A stretch of 47,529 nt of DNA from Methylotenera sp. (GCA_021732405.1 JAKFVB010000037.1:1-47529), one strand, 5' to 3'; shown: positions 33,103 through 42,335, numbered from the stretch's first letter. The notes: generated by a model not told the origin, from the letters alone. Program-made: numbers and translations.

Positions 33103-35361
33103 TTAAATAGAATTATTATCAAATTTGGGTTTAAGCCATAATCCTAAAACAAACCAGCATAAAGCTATTGCTCCAATGCTAAAAATCACATCTCCAGGTA
33201 CACGCATCCAAACTAAAGTATCAATAATAGGCTGTTGCATAAAATCTGCAGACCGCGCATACCAATACCCATGATCAATAGCAGCTAAGAGTTGTAATGT
33301 ACCGATAGGTAAAAGAGTCAAAACTGCCATTAATGCTAACCCGATATTTAAGGACCAAAAACTTAATTTCAATACTTTTTCGTCCCAAACAAGATCTGGC
33401 TTAATGCCTCTTAAACAATAAAGCACTAAGCCTATACCTAACATTCCATAGACCCCGAATAATGCTGTATGTCCATGTAACGGTGTTAAATTTAAGCCTT
33501 GCATGTAGTACAGAGATAAAGGTGGATTGATAAGAAATCCTAATAAACCTGCTCCAACAACATTCCAAAATGAGACAGCTAAGAAAAACATCACTGGCCA
33601 CCGATATCTTGTCATCCAAGGAGTTGCTGCTCCTAGTTTGTAATAGTGATATGCCTCAAAACCGATATAGGCCAAGGGAACTACTTCAAGTGCTGAAAAG
33701 CTAGCGCCTAATGCGAGAACAGCCATGGGGGTTCCACTAAAATAGAGATGATGCAGTGTGCCTAGCACGCCGCCTGCCATAAAAATAATAGTGGCGAATA
33801 GAACTGCTATGGTGGCCGTCTTAATAGGTAGAAGTCCCAAACGTGTAAATATGACTGCTAGCACCGCTGTTGCAAAAACTTCAAAAAAACCTTCCACCCA
33901 CAAATGTACCAACCACCAACGCCAGTATTCAATCGTGGAAATATGGCTGTGTTCATTTGAAATTAATGCCGCGCCATAGAAAAGTCCTATTGCCACGGTG
34001 GAAAGCATTAGCAATACAACAATAGACTGTGATTCTCCGCCACTACGCAATGTAGGCCAAAGTGCGCGACCTACTAGAATAAGCCATAAGATAAGACCAA
34101 CAAACAGATACCATTGCCAAAAACGACCCATATCTGAATATTCCCAACCTTGGTGCCCAAACCAGAAATTGTATTCCAAGCCCATTTTTTGCATGACTGC
34201 AAACCATTGCCCAGTGAATGATCCAACGACAATTATGATCAAAGATATCCAAAGGAAATTGACGCCTATACGCTGATATTTTGGTTCATGCCCCGATATG
34301 GCTGGGGCTATGTACAGGCCTGTTGCCAACCAAGCCGTGGCAATCCATAACACAGCCAGTTGCGTATGCCATGTCCGAGTAAGCGCATAGGGCAATACAT
34401 TAGAAAGATTAAAGCCGTACTGTTGTTGGCCCTCTATTTGGTAATGTGCGGTAACACTGCCTAACAGAATCTGCAGCAAAAATAAGGCTAGTAATAACCA
34501 AAAGTATTTAGCTGTTGCCCGCATCGAAGGAGTAATTACCAATGAACGTAATGGGTCTTTTTCAGGTAAAACTAATGCTTCTTCACGACGATTTTGAGAA
34601 ACTGCGTGGTGCCAGCCCAATAAAGCAATACCTGCAATTAGGAATATCACACTAAATGCTGACCATACAAATGTACTCGCAGGTGGGCGATTGCCCACTA
34701 AAGGTTCTGCGGGCCAGTTATTGGTATAAGTAATCGCACTGTTAGGCCGTTGGGTAACAGCTGCCCAAGAAGTCCACCAGAAAAATGCAGTGAGGGCATG
34801 CCGATGTGAAGAGTCTGGCACGGTGTTGTTTTTCATAGCATAGGCTTCACGCAGGCCAGCCGTAGAAACCTCATTCCCGAACAAGTGCTGATAATGACTT
34901 GCTACTTGTCCTATAGCATCGGCCCTATCATTGTCCAAGGTGATTGTATCTGTTGTTTTATCAAAGGTGTTCTGACGCATCCGGTTTTGTAGTCGGCCCT
35001 GGAGTTTTGCCTGTTCTTCCTCCGATAAACTTGAATACTGCAATTCACTATCTTTGGCTTTAGTCCAAATATTCAAGAGTGCAATTGATTCGCGATGAAG
35101 CCAGTCAGCACTCCAATCAGGCGCAACATAACTGCCATGGCCCCAAATTGATCCAAGCTGCATGCCTCCAAAAGACTGCCAAACCTGTCGGCCTTTCTGA
35201 ATGTCTGCCAAGGTATAGATGACTTTGCCACTTTGGCTGACTACCTGTTTTGGCATGGGTGGGGCTTCTCGATAGATTTCGGATCCAGTCCAAAGCAAAA
35301 CACTAAAAGATAGAATTAATAATATGCCGAGATATATCCACAATTTCTTCGTGCTGTTCAT
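33103..35361 (-). CDS. norB: Quinol-dependent nitric oxide reductase (qNor)
   Basis: A single-subunit reductase that converts two NO to N2O with electrons from quinol in the inner membrane. At 752 residues it has the N-terminal extension that replaces NorC (TLADIQKGRQVWQSFGGMQLG and HGSYVAPDWSADWLHRE). The heme-copper-type core follows, with about 13-14 helices. Metal-ligand histidines lie in WHTQLAVLWIATAWL and in the WWLVHLWVEGFFEVFA helix, which also has the glutamates of the heme/non-heme iron site. AAGGGATATT precedes the ATG. It probably serves NO detoxification, since no nitrite reductase is in view. Confidence 0.92.
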   Translation of the reverse strand: MNSTKKLWIYLGILLILSFSVLLWTGSEIYREAPPMPKQVVSQSGKVIYTLADIQKGRQVWQSFGGMQLGSIWGHGSYVAPDWSADWLHRESIALLNIWTKAKDSELQYSSLSEEEQAKLQGRLQNRMRQNTFDKTTDTITLDNDRADAIGQVASHYQHLFGNEVSTAGLREAYAMKNNTVPDSSHRHALTAFFWWTSWAAVTQRPNSAITYTNNWPAEPLVGNRPPASTFVWSAFSVIFLIAGIALLGWHHAVSQNRREEALVLPEKDPLRSLVITPSMRATAKYFWLLLALFLLQILLGSVTAHYQIEGQQQYGFNLSNVLPYALTRTWHTQLAVLWIATAWLATGLYIAPAISGHEPKYQRIGVNFLWISLIIIVVGSFTGQWFAVMQKMGLEYNFWFGHQGWEYSDMGRFWQWYLFVGLILWLILVGRALWPTLRSGGESQSIVVLLMLSTVAIGLFYGAALISNEHSHISTIEYWRWWLVHLWVEGFFEVFATAVLAVIFTRLGLLPIKTATIAVLFATIIFMAGGVLGTLHHLYFSGTPMAVLALGASFSALEVVPLAYIGFEAYHYYKLGAATPWMTRYRWPVMFFLAVSFWNVVGAGLLGFLINPPLSLYYMQGLNLTPLHGHTALFGVYGMLGIGLVLYCLRGIKPDLVWDEKVLKLSFWSLNIGLALMAVLTLLPIGTLQLLAAIDHGYWYARSADFMQQPIIDTLVWMRVPGDVIFSIGAIALCWFVLGLWLKPKFDNNSI

Positions 35362-35629
35362 AATATCCCTTTGATGCAGTTCATTCGCTATAGGCTTTTT
35401 AAAGGCAAAAATTACAAAAATAACGAAGCTATATCTAATTCTGCATAATTATCTTGTTCTGTATCGTACATTGTTAATGCGACAATAAGTATTAAATTCA
35501 AGTGGATTGTTGTCTCTTTCAAAATATGTTAGAACCGAACATAAGTTTTGAGATAAAATTGATCCAAACTAGGTCCACTCATTTATATATGTGATTTGCA
35601 TCTAACCTCTATACTTTGGAAGGCACTAC

Positions 35630-35962
35630 TTGTCTATTCCGCACGCAGCATCTGGTGAATTAATTGATATTCTATCGCTTGATGGGAATCCGAGCCAGAC
35701 GACTTCAATCACTCTGGTAAGAGCAGACCACCTTGAGGTTTTTCGATTTGTGTTAACAACAGGCCAAACGACGCCAGAGCATACAGCGGCTGGGGCATGC
35801 ACAATACAATGTTTAGAAGGGTTAGTGGAGATTGAGGCCCATGGTCGAACGCAGACAATGCGGGCAGGAAGCATGGTTTATCTATCTGACGCAGAACCTC
35901 ATTCCGTAAAAGCCATAGAGAACTCATCCCTTCTGGTTACAATTCTGCTGAGGCGCTTATAA
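35630..35962 (+). CDS. Small cupin protein
   Basis: A 110-residue single-domain cupin. The strands TPEHTAAGACTIQCLEGLVEI and AGSMVYLSDAEPHSV match cupin motifs 1 and 2. Motif 1 keeps only one clear histidine (EHTA) and motif 2 keeps EPHSV, so metal binding is possible but not certain. The start is TTG at 35630, six bases after GGAAGG. It is divergent from norB across a 268-base region and tail-to-tail with nnrS. It may be an accessory of the NO block, perhaps an NO-responsive sensor, but that is inference from position. Confidence 0.7.
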   Translation: MSIPHAASGELIDILSLDGNPSQTTSITLVRADHLEVFRFVLTTGQTTPEHTAAGACTIQCLEGLVEIEAHGRTQTMRAGSMVYLSDAEPHSVKAIENSSLLVTILLRRL

Positions 35963-35986
35963 GTATGCTATTCATTCAGATAAACC

Positions 35987-37189
35987 CTAACCAAAAACTC
36001 CATCAGTTCTTGGTTTTAGCAATATTGGTGTATAGATGAGTACGAAAATTGCAAAACTGAATATCCATAAAAATGAAGCAGCTATCACCCAGAACGAATA
36101 AACCTGAGAGGTGAACATCGGGACGATTGCACGCAGTAGTGCGCTTGCAATAAGTGTTGCAAACGCTAGCGCTATCCAATATGAAGGCTTTTTAATGTCT
36201 CGTCCAGTATGGCCTAAAGCCACACGTGACATCATGCTGAGTGTCATTAAGCCGATACCGCCTATAGTAAATAGATGCAAGGTGAGTATGGATAAACTGC
36301 CGTGTTGACTTGGCAACCCATAAAACAAAAATCCTATATTAATCAGCCAAGCCGATACATACAAGCTCCACAACAAAGGCACACGCCATATGCTTGAAAT
36401 ATGCCAATTGGTTAAACGGTAGCCATTTAAAGCAAATAAAGACCACGCAAATAGCGTTGTTAAAAAGGCATTATTGATAAAGATAGCATTTAAGAATAAC
36501 GCCACAAACAGCGTCAATATGCTTAAGTCTAGCCATTGATATTGTTTTAACTGCACTTTAGTTTCGTTGCCCCTTTCAATAAAAAACGGAATGACGCGTC
36601 GTCCTATCATCAAAATTAGGCCAATAAATAATAAAACGGCACCGATAATTGCATATTGCATACCGTTTGTGAGTATGCCGAAGCTACCAAGATAGAAAGC
36701 AATGTTGCCTATCCATAATAGCGTCACTTTACTTACCACAGCGAGTTGCTTCCATTGTTTTGCTTTAACAGTTGGGAGGGTGATAGCAATGATGAGCATC
36801 AGCCCAAACAGTAAGTCTGTAACTGCTACCCAAAGCAAAAATGATGAGCCAAACAAAAATAGCAATCTTGCTACACACCAAAGAAGAAAAAGTAGCATTA
36901 AGGGCCTACCAAATAATGTTGGAATACCTGTCCAATTTTTAACTGCAGTGAGTAAAAATCCTGCAACTACTGCCATGCTATAGCCATACAGCATTTCATG
37001 TGCATGCCATTGACTAACAGAGATATTCTCTATGGCAATGGATACATAGGAAAAGTACACCAGCATCCAAGTTGCAATGGAAATCATCGCAAAAAAACTC
37101 GCCCCTAAAAAGAATGGGCGAAATCCAAGATTAAACAATGCAAACTTTTTGACATCTAATTGATTGGTTTGCTTTATTGGAATCTGCAT
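35987..37189 (-). CDS. nnrS: NnrS family membrane protein
   Basis: A heme- and copper-containing membrane protein of about 12 helices that protects cells against nitrosative stress in known cases. It is 400 residues with the family N-terminus (FALFNLGFRPFFLGASFFAM) and histidine-bearing helices (SQWHAHEMLYGYSMAVVAGFLLTA and GHTGRDIKKP). AAGGGCTGTT precedes the ATG. Its place between norB and hmp and beside nsrR marks it as part of an NO-defence set. No clear NsrR site was found upstream of this gene. Confidence 0.88.
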   Translation of the reverse strand: MQIPIKQTNQLDVKKFALFNLGFRPFFLGASFFAMISIATWMLVYFSYVSIAIENISVSQWHAHEMLYGYSMAVVAGFLLTAVKNWTGIPTLFGRPLMLLFLLWCVARLLFLFGSSFLLWVAVTDLLFGLMLIIAITLPTVKAKQWKQLAVVSKVTLLWIGNIAFYLGSFGILTNGMQYAIIGAVLLFIGLILMIGRRVIPFFIERGNETKVQLKQYQWLDLSILTLFVALFLNAIFINNAFLTTLFAWSLFALNGYRLTNWHISSIWRVPLLWSLYVSAWLINIGFLFYGLPSQHGSLSILTLHLFTIGGIGLMTLSMMSRVALGHTGRDIKKPSYWIALAFATLIASALLRAIVPMFTSQVYSFWVIAASFLWIFSFAIFVLIYTPILLKPRTDGVFG

Positions 37190-37314
37190 AACAGCCCTTC
37201 ATTAGAGTGACAGTGCGACATTGACCTTGTCTTATCTTCAAAAATTACTTAATAAACAATGTTTAGTTAGTACAAATCTACATCTATTTTCTAAGTGTTT
37301 TATTGCCAAGCATG

Positions 37315-38565
37315 TCAAAAAGGGCACTTCATTTTTTCTTTAGGCATTTCTAGTTCCTGACGAGGACCAAAAAACTCAAAATGTACCTGCGAGGCTGGAA
37401 TACCCCAAGTCAATAACTCATGATATATTTTGACCATAAATGGTTGCGGGCCACAGAAATAGTAGTCAGCATCACGTTGAGGCACCTTGGATTCAATGAG
37501 TGCCGCATCAATATATCCTGTATCTACATTCCCATCACTACTAATGTCATTTATAGGGTTACTGTAACGGTAATGAATTTTTAGATTTGAATGTTTTATG
37601 GCAAGATCATCGATCACTTTTTTAAATGCTTGCGATGCTTCATTGAGGCTACCATGAATGAATATAACTTGGCGCCCCGGCATGGCTTCTAACGCACTTA
37701 GCAGCATGCTAAATACCGGTGTGATGCCAACGCCTGCAGCTAACAGTACTAAAGGACGTTCATGTTTCTCAGTGAGATCCAAAAAAAACTCACCGCAGGG
37801 TGCCGCTATTTGAAGTGTAGAACCCACTTCAATTTCATCATGTAAAAAATTAGATACGAATCCATCGGGCGTCCCGGCTTTCAAGTCTATTTCCCGCTTA
37901 ACACTAATCCGGAACCAAACTTGTCCAGGTTTATCTGAAAGGCTGTAATTACGCATGGTGGTATGGCCGCAAGGCGTTTGAACCCTAGTTGTAATATATT
38001 GCCCTGGCTTGAATTTTGGCAATTCACTACCATCTGCGGGCTCAAGATAGAAAGACGTAATAACGTCGCTTTCTCTTTCTTTTTTAGCAACGCGGAATGA
38101 CTTGAATCCTTCCCAACCACCGGGCATATCGGCATGCTCAGTGTAAATTTGTTTTTCTCGGCCAATCATAATATCTGCTAAAAATCCATAAGCCTCTCCC
38201 CACGCACAGACTACTTCGTCAGTTGCGCCTTCACCTAGCACTTCTCTGATGGAAGCAAGTAAGTTTTCTCCCACTATAGGGTAATGTTCAGGCTTAATTT
38301 GTAGAGATACATGCTTCTGTGCAATCAACTCAACTGCGCCGCCTAATACTTCCAGATTGTCGATATTGGCTGCATAGGCACAAATGGCACTAGCCAAAGC
38401 CTTTTGCTGCAGGCCAGCTGCTTGATTAGCGGGATTAAAAAAAGGTGCCACTTCTGGATTATGTGAGAACATCCGTTTATAAAAATGCCTGGTCAGGGTT
38501 TCCCCATTTTCCTGCAAGGTAGGAGCTGTGGATTTAACAATGGCAATGGTTTGTTCGCTTAACAT
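37315..38565 (-). CDS. hmp: Flavohemoprotein nitric oxide dioxygenase Hmp
   Basis: A 416-residue cytoplasmic enzyme that oxidises NO to nitrate with O2 and NADPH. The globin domain (residues about 1-138) has the distal Tyr in LTRHFYKRMF and the proximal His in AQKHVSLQIKPEHYP. The FAD domain shows the RxYS motif in MRNYSLSD. The NAD domain has LLAAGVGITPVFSML and a CGPQPFM strand, and the C-terminal FEFFGP closes the active site. AAGGAAATT precedes the ATG. A candidate NsrR operator lies about 40 bases upstream. Confidence 0.95.
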   Translation of the reverse strand: MLSEQTIAIVKSTAPTLQENGETLTRHFYKRMFSHNPEVAPFFNPANQAAGLQQKALASAICAYAANIDNLEVLGGAVELIAQKHVSLQIKPEHYPIVGENLLASIREVLGEGATDEVVCAWGEAYGFLADIMIGREKQIYTEHADMPGGWEGFKSFRVAKKERESDVITSFYLEPADGSELPKFKPGQYITTRVQTPCGHTTMRNYSLSDKPGQVWFRISVKREIDLKAGTPDGFVSNFLHDEIEVGSTLQIAAPCGEFFLDLTEKHERPLVLLAAGVGITPVFSMLLSALEAMPGRQVIFIHGSLNEASQAFKKVIDDLAIKHSNLKIHYRYSNPINDISSDGNVDTGYIDAALIESKVPQRDADYYFCGPQPFMVKIYHELLTWGIPASQVHFEFFGPRQELEMPKEKMKCPF

Positions 38566-38604
38566 AATTTCCTTTTCGTTTTTGAGTATAGTATTCGCTT
38601 CTTA

Positions 38605-38624
38605 ATAAGCATTATAAATACCAC
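38605..38624 (-). promoter_or_regulatory. Candidate NsrR operator upstream of hmp
   Basis: On the minus strand this reads GTGGTATTTATAATGCTTAT. The same GTGGTATTTAT-ATGC core occurs upstream of nsrR, and its TGGTATTT...AATGC halves resemble the NsrR consensus. Confidence 0.65.
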
Positions 38625-38664
38625 ATTTAAATTAAAATTAAGAGCAGTACAATGGACTGCTCTC

Positions 38665-39135
38665 TTAGTGAACTGTGGAGCTATCTAGATAAATTTGCAT
38701 AAACCCTTTATGCATTTTGACAATCTCTGTAGCTGCTAAGCCATTTGTTACATCTGCTAACGTATGTTGATCTAGGACATTAAAAAAGGCCACATAAGCG
38801 TTGGCAAGTGCTATCTTTAGTTCACATCCAGCTTTAAGTTTACATTGAAGCTTTTCACAATTAATTACTTCGGTATGCCCTTCAAGCACTCTTAATACCT
38901 GACCTATATTGATATTAGAAGGCTCTATGGCTAAACGCAGACCTCCAGATCTTCCTCTAATAGCCTCAATCCAACTATACTTAACCAACTTACCAGCAAC
39001 CTTAGCTAGATGATTCCTTGGAATGTTAAACTGATTTGAGACTTCTGCTAATGTGATAGCAGGTGCTTCTCTTCGCTCGTTAGCGAGATACATCAAAAGA
39101 CGTAAGCCAATATCTGAATACTGAGTGAGCTGCAT
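38665..39135 (-). CDS. nsrR: Rrf2-family NO-sensing repressor NsrR
   Basis: A 156-residue iron-sulfur repressor. The N-terminus MQLTQYSDIGLRLLMYLA is typical of NsrR. The winged helix is at about residues 25-70 (LAEVSNQFNIPRNHLAKVAGKL, then GRSGGLRLA). The cluster cysteines are Cys93, Cys98 and Cys104 (CEKLQCKLKAGC). NO damage to the cluster releases DNA. It is 100 bases upstream of hmp on the same strand. A site like the hmp one lies 20 bases upstream of its start, so autoregulation is likely. A terminator between nsrR and hmp was not seen. Confidence 0.9.
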   Translation of the reverse strand: MQLTQYSDIGLRLLMYLANERREAPAITLAEVSNQFNIPRNHLAKVAGKLVKYSWIEAIRGRSGGLRLAIEPSNINIGQVLRVLEGHTEVINCEKLQCKLKAGCELKIALANAYVAFFNVLDQHTLADVTNGLAATEIVKMHKGFMQIYLDSSTVH

Positions 39136-39154
39136 ATCCAGAAGTATAATATAA

Positions 39155-39174
39155 GTGGTATTTATGATGCAACT
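39155..39174 (+). promoter_or_regulatory. Candidate NsrR operator upstream of nsrR
   Basis: GTGGTATTTATGATGCAACT differs from the hmp-associated site at only a few positions and lies 20 bases from the nsrR start. The same core upstream of two NO genes supports a shared regulator. Confidence 0.65.
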
Positions 39175-39230
39175 TTAAATCATATTTATGGAGGGGCGAG
39201 AACATTCTAGATTAACTTAAATGGGAAATT

Positions 39231-39291
39231 TTTGAATGACGGCTTTGGGCCGAAAGTGCCGACTTGAAACCGCCCATAGCAGTCATTCAAA
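39231..39291. repeat. TTTGGGCCG palindromic repeat, copy e (complete)
   Basis: TTTGAATGACGGCTTTGGGC runs into CGAAAGTGCCGACTTGAAAC, then CGCCCATAGCAGTCATTCAAA. It is about 61 bases with inverted arms of about 21 bases, including an outer TTTGAATGAC/GTCATTCAAA, and lies between nsrR and the ArsR gene. Confidence 0.75.
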
Positions 39292-39348
39292 TTTGAGCTA
39301 ATTTGGTCTATTTGATTGATTAGAGTTCCGCTAGACATAACAACCTCA

Positions 39349-39660
39349 CTATTCACTTAATACTTCACGTAAGGTAGCTAGAACTTGCTCTACCACCGTC
39401 GAGTTACGTTTGTAGTATGTCCATTTACCAACCTTAGTTGATTCGACCAAGTTCGCATCTTGCAACGCTTTCAAACATAATGATGTGGCAGGTTGCGATA
39501 GCCCAACCTTGTCCTGAATCAAGCTTGCACACACCCCATACATCTCGTATGGGTAAAGTTGTGTGTAGTCCTTAAACGCCTCATTAGGATTAGCTAACCA
39601 AGCCAATATTGCACGTCTTGTAGGGTTAGCTAGCATTTTTAATGCTTCATTTAAATCCAT
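39349..39660 (-). CDS. ArsR-family repressor
   Basis: A 103-residue winged-helix regulator. The recognition helix is in VGLSQPATSLCLKALQDANLV and the wing in STKVGKWTYYKRN. The N-terminal ANPTRRAILAWLA is typical of the family. Cys44 (YGVCASL) and Cys62 (SLCLK) could sense thiol-reactive electrophiles or metals. It is 50 bases downstream of the Old Yellow Enzyme gene on the same strand, so it is likely co-transcribed with it. An inverted repeat upstream of that gene is a plausible operator. AAGGTGAG precedes the ATG. Confidence 0.85.
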   Translation of the reverse strand: MDLNEALKMLANPTRRAILAWLANPNEAFKDYTQLYPYEMYGVCASLIQDKVGLSQPATSLCLKALQDANLVESTKVGKWTYYKRNSTVVEQVLATLREVLSE

Positions 39661-39710
39661 CTTACTCTCACCTTATTGCCAGTGGGAAAGCCCACTATTA
39701 AAGTTGATCA

Positions 39711-40832
39711 TTATGTGCTGAATGGATAATCAATGTATCCTGCTTCACCACCACCATAAAGAGTATGATTATGCACTTGATTAAACGATAATCCTTTTAG
39801 AATTCGATACGGTAAATCGGGGTTTGCTATAAATGGTTTACCAAATGCATATAAATCACCGTAGCCTTTTGAATTTACTGTCAGTGCCTTCTCTACGGTA
39901 TAACGACCTGCATAAATTATCGCACCCTCAAATGTTTTACGTAAATCACGTCTAAATGTTTCAGGCAAGTCTGGGCTGTTGTCCCAATCTGCCTCTGCGA
40001 TCGATATGTATGCAATACCAAGATCTTTCAACATTTCAGCAGCACGAATGTAGGTTTCATGAGGGTTACTTTCTACTAGGCCAAGATAAACGCGGTCTTC
40101 TGTAGTGGTGGTAAACAGTGGAGCGAATCTTACACCTACTCGATTACGCCCAAACACGTCGATAACAGCTTCAGTAACCTCTCTTAAAAAGCGAAGTCTA
40201 TTGGTTAGCGAGCCACCGTATTCGTCCGTTCTGTGATTCGTGTGCTCAGAAATGAATTGGTTTAGCAAATAACCGTTTGCGGAATGAAGCTCAACACCGT
40301 CAAATCCAGCCAACTTTGCGTTTTTAGCAGCTTGACGATATACCTTAACCAATTCTTTAACTTCTTCGGTTGTCAGTTCACGAGGCATGCTTGGTTCAAC
40401 CAAAGCACCTTCGCCAGGTCCAGTCTCGATGAATACCTTTACAGACTTAGCTTGAATGGCTGATGGTGCTACTGGTGCATCTCCGTTTGGTTGTAACTCG
40501 CAATGGGATACTCGGCCAACATGCCAAAGTTGGCAAAAAATAATTCCACCACTTTCGTGTACAGCGTTCGTTACTTTCTTCCAACCTTCTATTTGCTCCT
40601 CTGAGTGTATGCCTGGTGTCCAAGCGTAGCCTTGCCCACGTGTTTCAATCTGTGTACCTTCTGTAACCATAAAACCTGCAGTAGAGCGTTGTTTATAGTA
40701 ACTTGCCATTAATTCATTTGGCACATTTCCCGGTTGAGAGCTACGGCAGCGAGTTAATGGCGGTAATACAATTCGATTGGGTAAAAACAAGTCGCCTAAT
40801 TGGACTTTTTCAAATAATGACGATACGTTCAT
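39711..40832 (-). CDS. Old Yellow Enzyme (NemA-like ene-reductase)
   Basis: A 373-residue FMN enzyme that reduces activated C=C bonds and nitro compounds with NAD(P)H. Landmarks are LPNRIVLPPLTRCRS near the N-terminus, CQLWHVGR, the substrate-binding His/Asn pair in ELHSANGYLLNQF, and the family signature SEHTNHRTDEYGGSLTNRLRF. AGAGGCATAT precedes the ATG. It is paired with the ArsR gene downstream. The NemR-like TetR repressor and YqhD-like reductase lie 4-6 kb away on the same strand but have their own operators. E. coli nemA is under nemR, so a split regulatory design is likely here. Confidence 0.9.
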   Translation of the reverse strand: MNVSSLFEKVQLGDLFLPNRIVLPPLTRCRSSQPGNVPNELMASYYKQRSTAGFMVTEGTQIETRGQGYAWTPGIHSEEQIEGWKKVTNAVHESGGIIFCQLWHVGRVSHCELQPNGDAPVAPSAIQAKSVKVFIETGPGEGALVEPSMPRELTTEEVKELVKVYRQAAKNAKLAGFDGVELHSANGYLLNQFISEHTNHRTDEYGGSLTNRLRFLREVTEAVIDVFGRNRVGVRFAPLFTTTTEDRVYLGLVESNPHETYIRAAEMLKDLGIAYISIAEADWDNSPDLPETFRRDLRKTFEGAIIYAGRYTVEKALTVNSKGYGDLYAFGKPFIANPDLPYRILKGLSFNQVHNHTLYGGGEAGYIDYPFST

Positions 40833-40865
40833 ATATGCCTCTTTAATTTAAGTTGCATACATTGT

Positions 40866-40887
40866 CACATTTAAATGCATAAATGTG
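40866..40887. promoter_or_regulatory. Inverted repeat upstream of the Old Yellow Enzyme gene
   Basis: CACATTTA and TAAATGTG are perfect 8-base arms around a 6-base centre, 34 bases upstream of the start. It is a probable operator for the ArsR regulator encoded downstream. Confidence 0.6.
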
Positions 40888-41345
40888 AAGAGTTGTTTTG
40901 AATATATATATGAAGTTCAGCTATGGGTCATATATGCTCATAAATAAAAAGTAGAATTAAGATTGCTGATACAGTCAGAATGTCATCGCGGAATCCATTT
41001 TCGACCTTCATAAAACCCCATCCCGGAATAAAGTTAAAATAGCAGTTCAAATACTCCTAATATCCTTAAACTGAAAGTAGACAGGATTAAGCTGACTTTC
41101 TCTTTAGAATTATATGAGCTGTTAGAATAACCGACTCTAATCGTCCCTTAACTGACCTTCAACAGTTGAATGCATGAGCACCGTCAGGCGTCCCGCTAAA
41201 GGGTTAGGGTGAGCTTGCTAAACAAAATCCACCATTAACGCCCCCAGATTCTATGTTTGTATACTTTCATCGTGGAGGCTTCATTTCGGCACTCAAACGT
41301 GACTGCCCAACCGACTGCAAAGCGCCTATGCAGTTGCTAATAGCG
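40888..41345. other. Intergenic stretch without a supported gene
   Basis: About 460 bases. A short frame at about 41253 on the plus strand begins MFVYFHRGGF, faintly like an alpha/beta-hydrolase oxyanion region, but it stops inside the next gene's end and is not supported. Base composition becomes markedly more GC-rich near 41350, where the oxidoreductase cluster begins. Confidence 0.4.
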
Positions 41346-42335
41346 CTAAACTGTCACCACAATTTTGCCGATCTGCTGGTTGGATTCCATATAGCGGTGT
41401 GCTTCGACAATCTGCGCTAGCGGAAAGGTTTTGGCCACCAGCGGTTTCAGCTTGCCTTCAGTCAACCCTTGCACAATGAAGGCTTTGGCGCGTGCCATGC
41501 GTTCAGGATGAGTGCTGATTTCAAATAGGGTATACCCGCGTATGGTTAATTGCTTGGCGAGCACGGGGAACAGCGGCAATGGCGTCGGCTCTGTACTTAG
41601 CGCGCCATACTGGAAAATAATGCCGCTTTGGGCTGTCGCTTCTGCCAGTTTGCTGATGGTCGGCCCGCCAACCGGATCGAACACCACGCGTGCACCTTTA
41701 TTATTGGTAATGCGGTTCACTTCGGTCACCAGGTCTTGTTCTTCCGTCGCAATCACATGCTTGGCACCGGCCTTGAGCAAAGCCTCGCGCTTGCTGCTGG
41801 TGCGCGTCAAAGCAACAGGAATGGCACCCAGTAGATTGGCAATCTCGATAGCTGCCACACCCACGCTACTGGATGCCGCCGGAATCAGCACAAACTCACC
41901 GACTTTGGTATCGGCAAACTCCACCAATGCGCCGTAGGCAGTCATATATTGCATCCAGATGGCGGAAGCTTCCGGCCAAGAAAGTGATGGTGGATGCTTG
42001 ACCACGGCAAATGCGGGCACATTCGCCAACTCACCATACACGCCATACTGATTCTGCGAAAACGCCGGAACCGTGCTGACCGCATCACCTATCTTGAAAT
42101 CAGTCACATCCTCGCCCACCGCATTGATTATGCCTGCCGCCTCATAGCCGAGCCTCGCTGGCAGTTGCGGTGTTTCCAGATACTGACCATTGCGAAACAT
42201 GACTTCGGCACGATTGAGTCCGATGGCATGCACCTTGATCTGCACCTCACCCTTGCCTGGTGAGGCGACTTGTTCATCTGCTATCTGTAATACTTCTGGC
42301 CCACCGGTTTGGTGGAATCTGACGACACGTGACAT
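41346..42335 (-). CDS. Zinc-type MDR alcohol dehydrogenase / quinone oxidoreductase-like
   Basis: A 329-residue medium-chain reductase. The N-terminal GroES-like half has HAIGLNRAEVMFRNGQY and LPARLGYEAAGIINAVGEDV. The nucleotide-binding half carries VLIPAASSSVGVAAIEIANLLGA. The zinc-ligand cysteine is absent, so it is probably an NADPH-dependent quinone or enone reductase rather than a zinc alcohol dehydrogenase. AGGAGATAAAA precedes the ATG. It is the last gene of the minus-strand cluster and clearly GC-richer than the NO block. The substrate is not known. Confidence 0.85.
   Translation of the reverse strand: MSRVVRFHQTGGPEVLQIADEQVASPGKGEVQIKVHAIGLNRAEVMFRNGQYLETPQLPARLGYEAAGIINAVGEDVTDFKIGDAVSTVPAFSQNQYGVYGELANVPAFAVVKHPPSLSWPEASAIWMQYMTAYGALVEFADTKVGEFVLIPAASSSVGVAAIEIANLLGAIPVALTRTSSKREALLKAGAKHVIATEEQDLVTEVNRITNNKGARVVFDPVGGPTISKLAEATAQSGIIFQYGALSTEPTPLPLFPVLAKQLTIRGYTLFEISTHPERMARAKAFIVQGLTEGKLKPLVAKTFPLAQIVEAHRYMESNQQIGKIVVTV

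Noticed and set aside
41253-41345. Frame starting MFVYFHRGGF, reminiscent of an alpha/beta-hydrolase fragment
   Set aside because: Too short, without the GGG oxyanion signature or a catalytic serine, and running into the next gene. A chance match is likelier.
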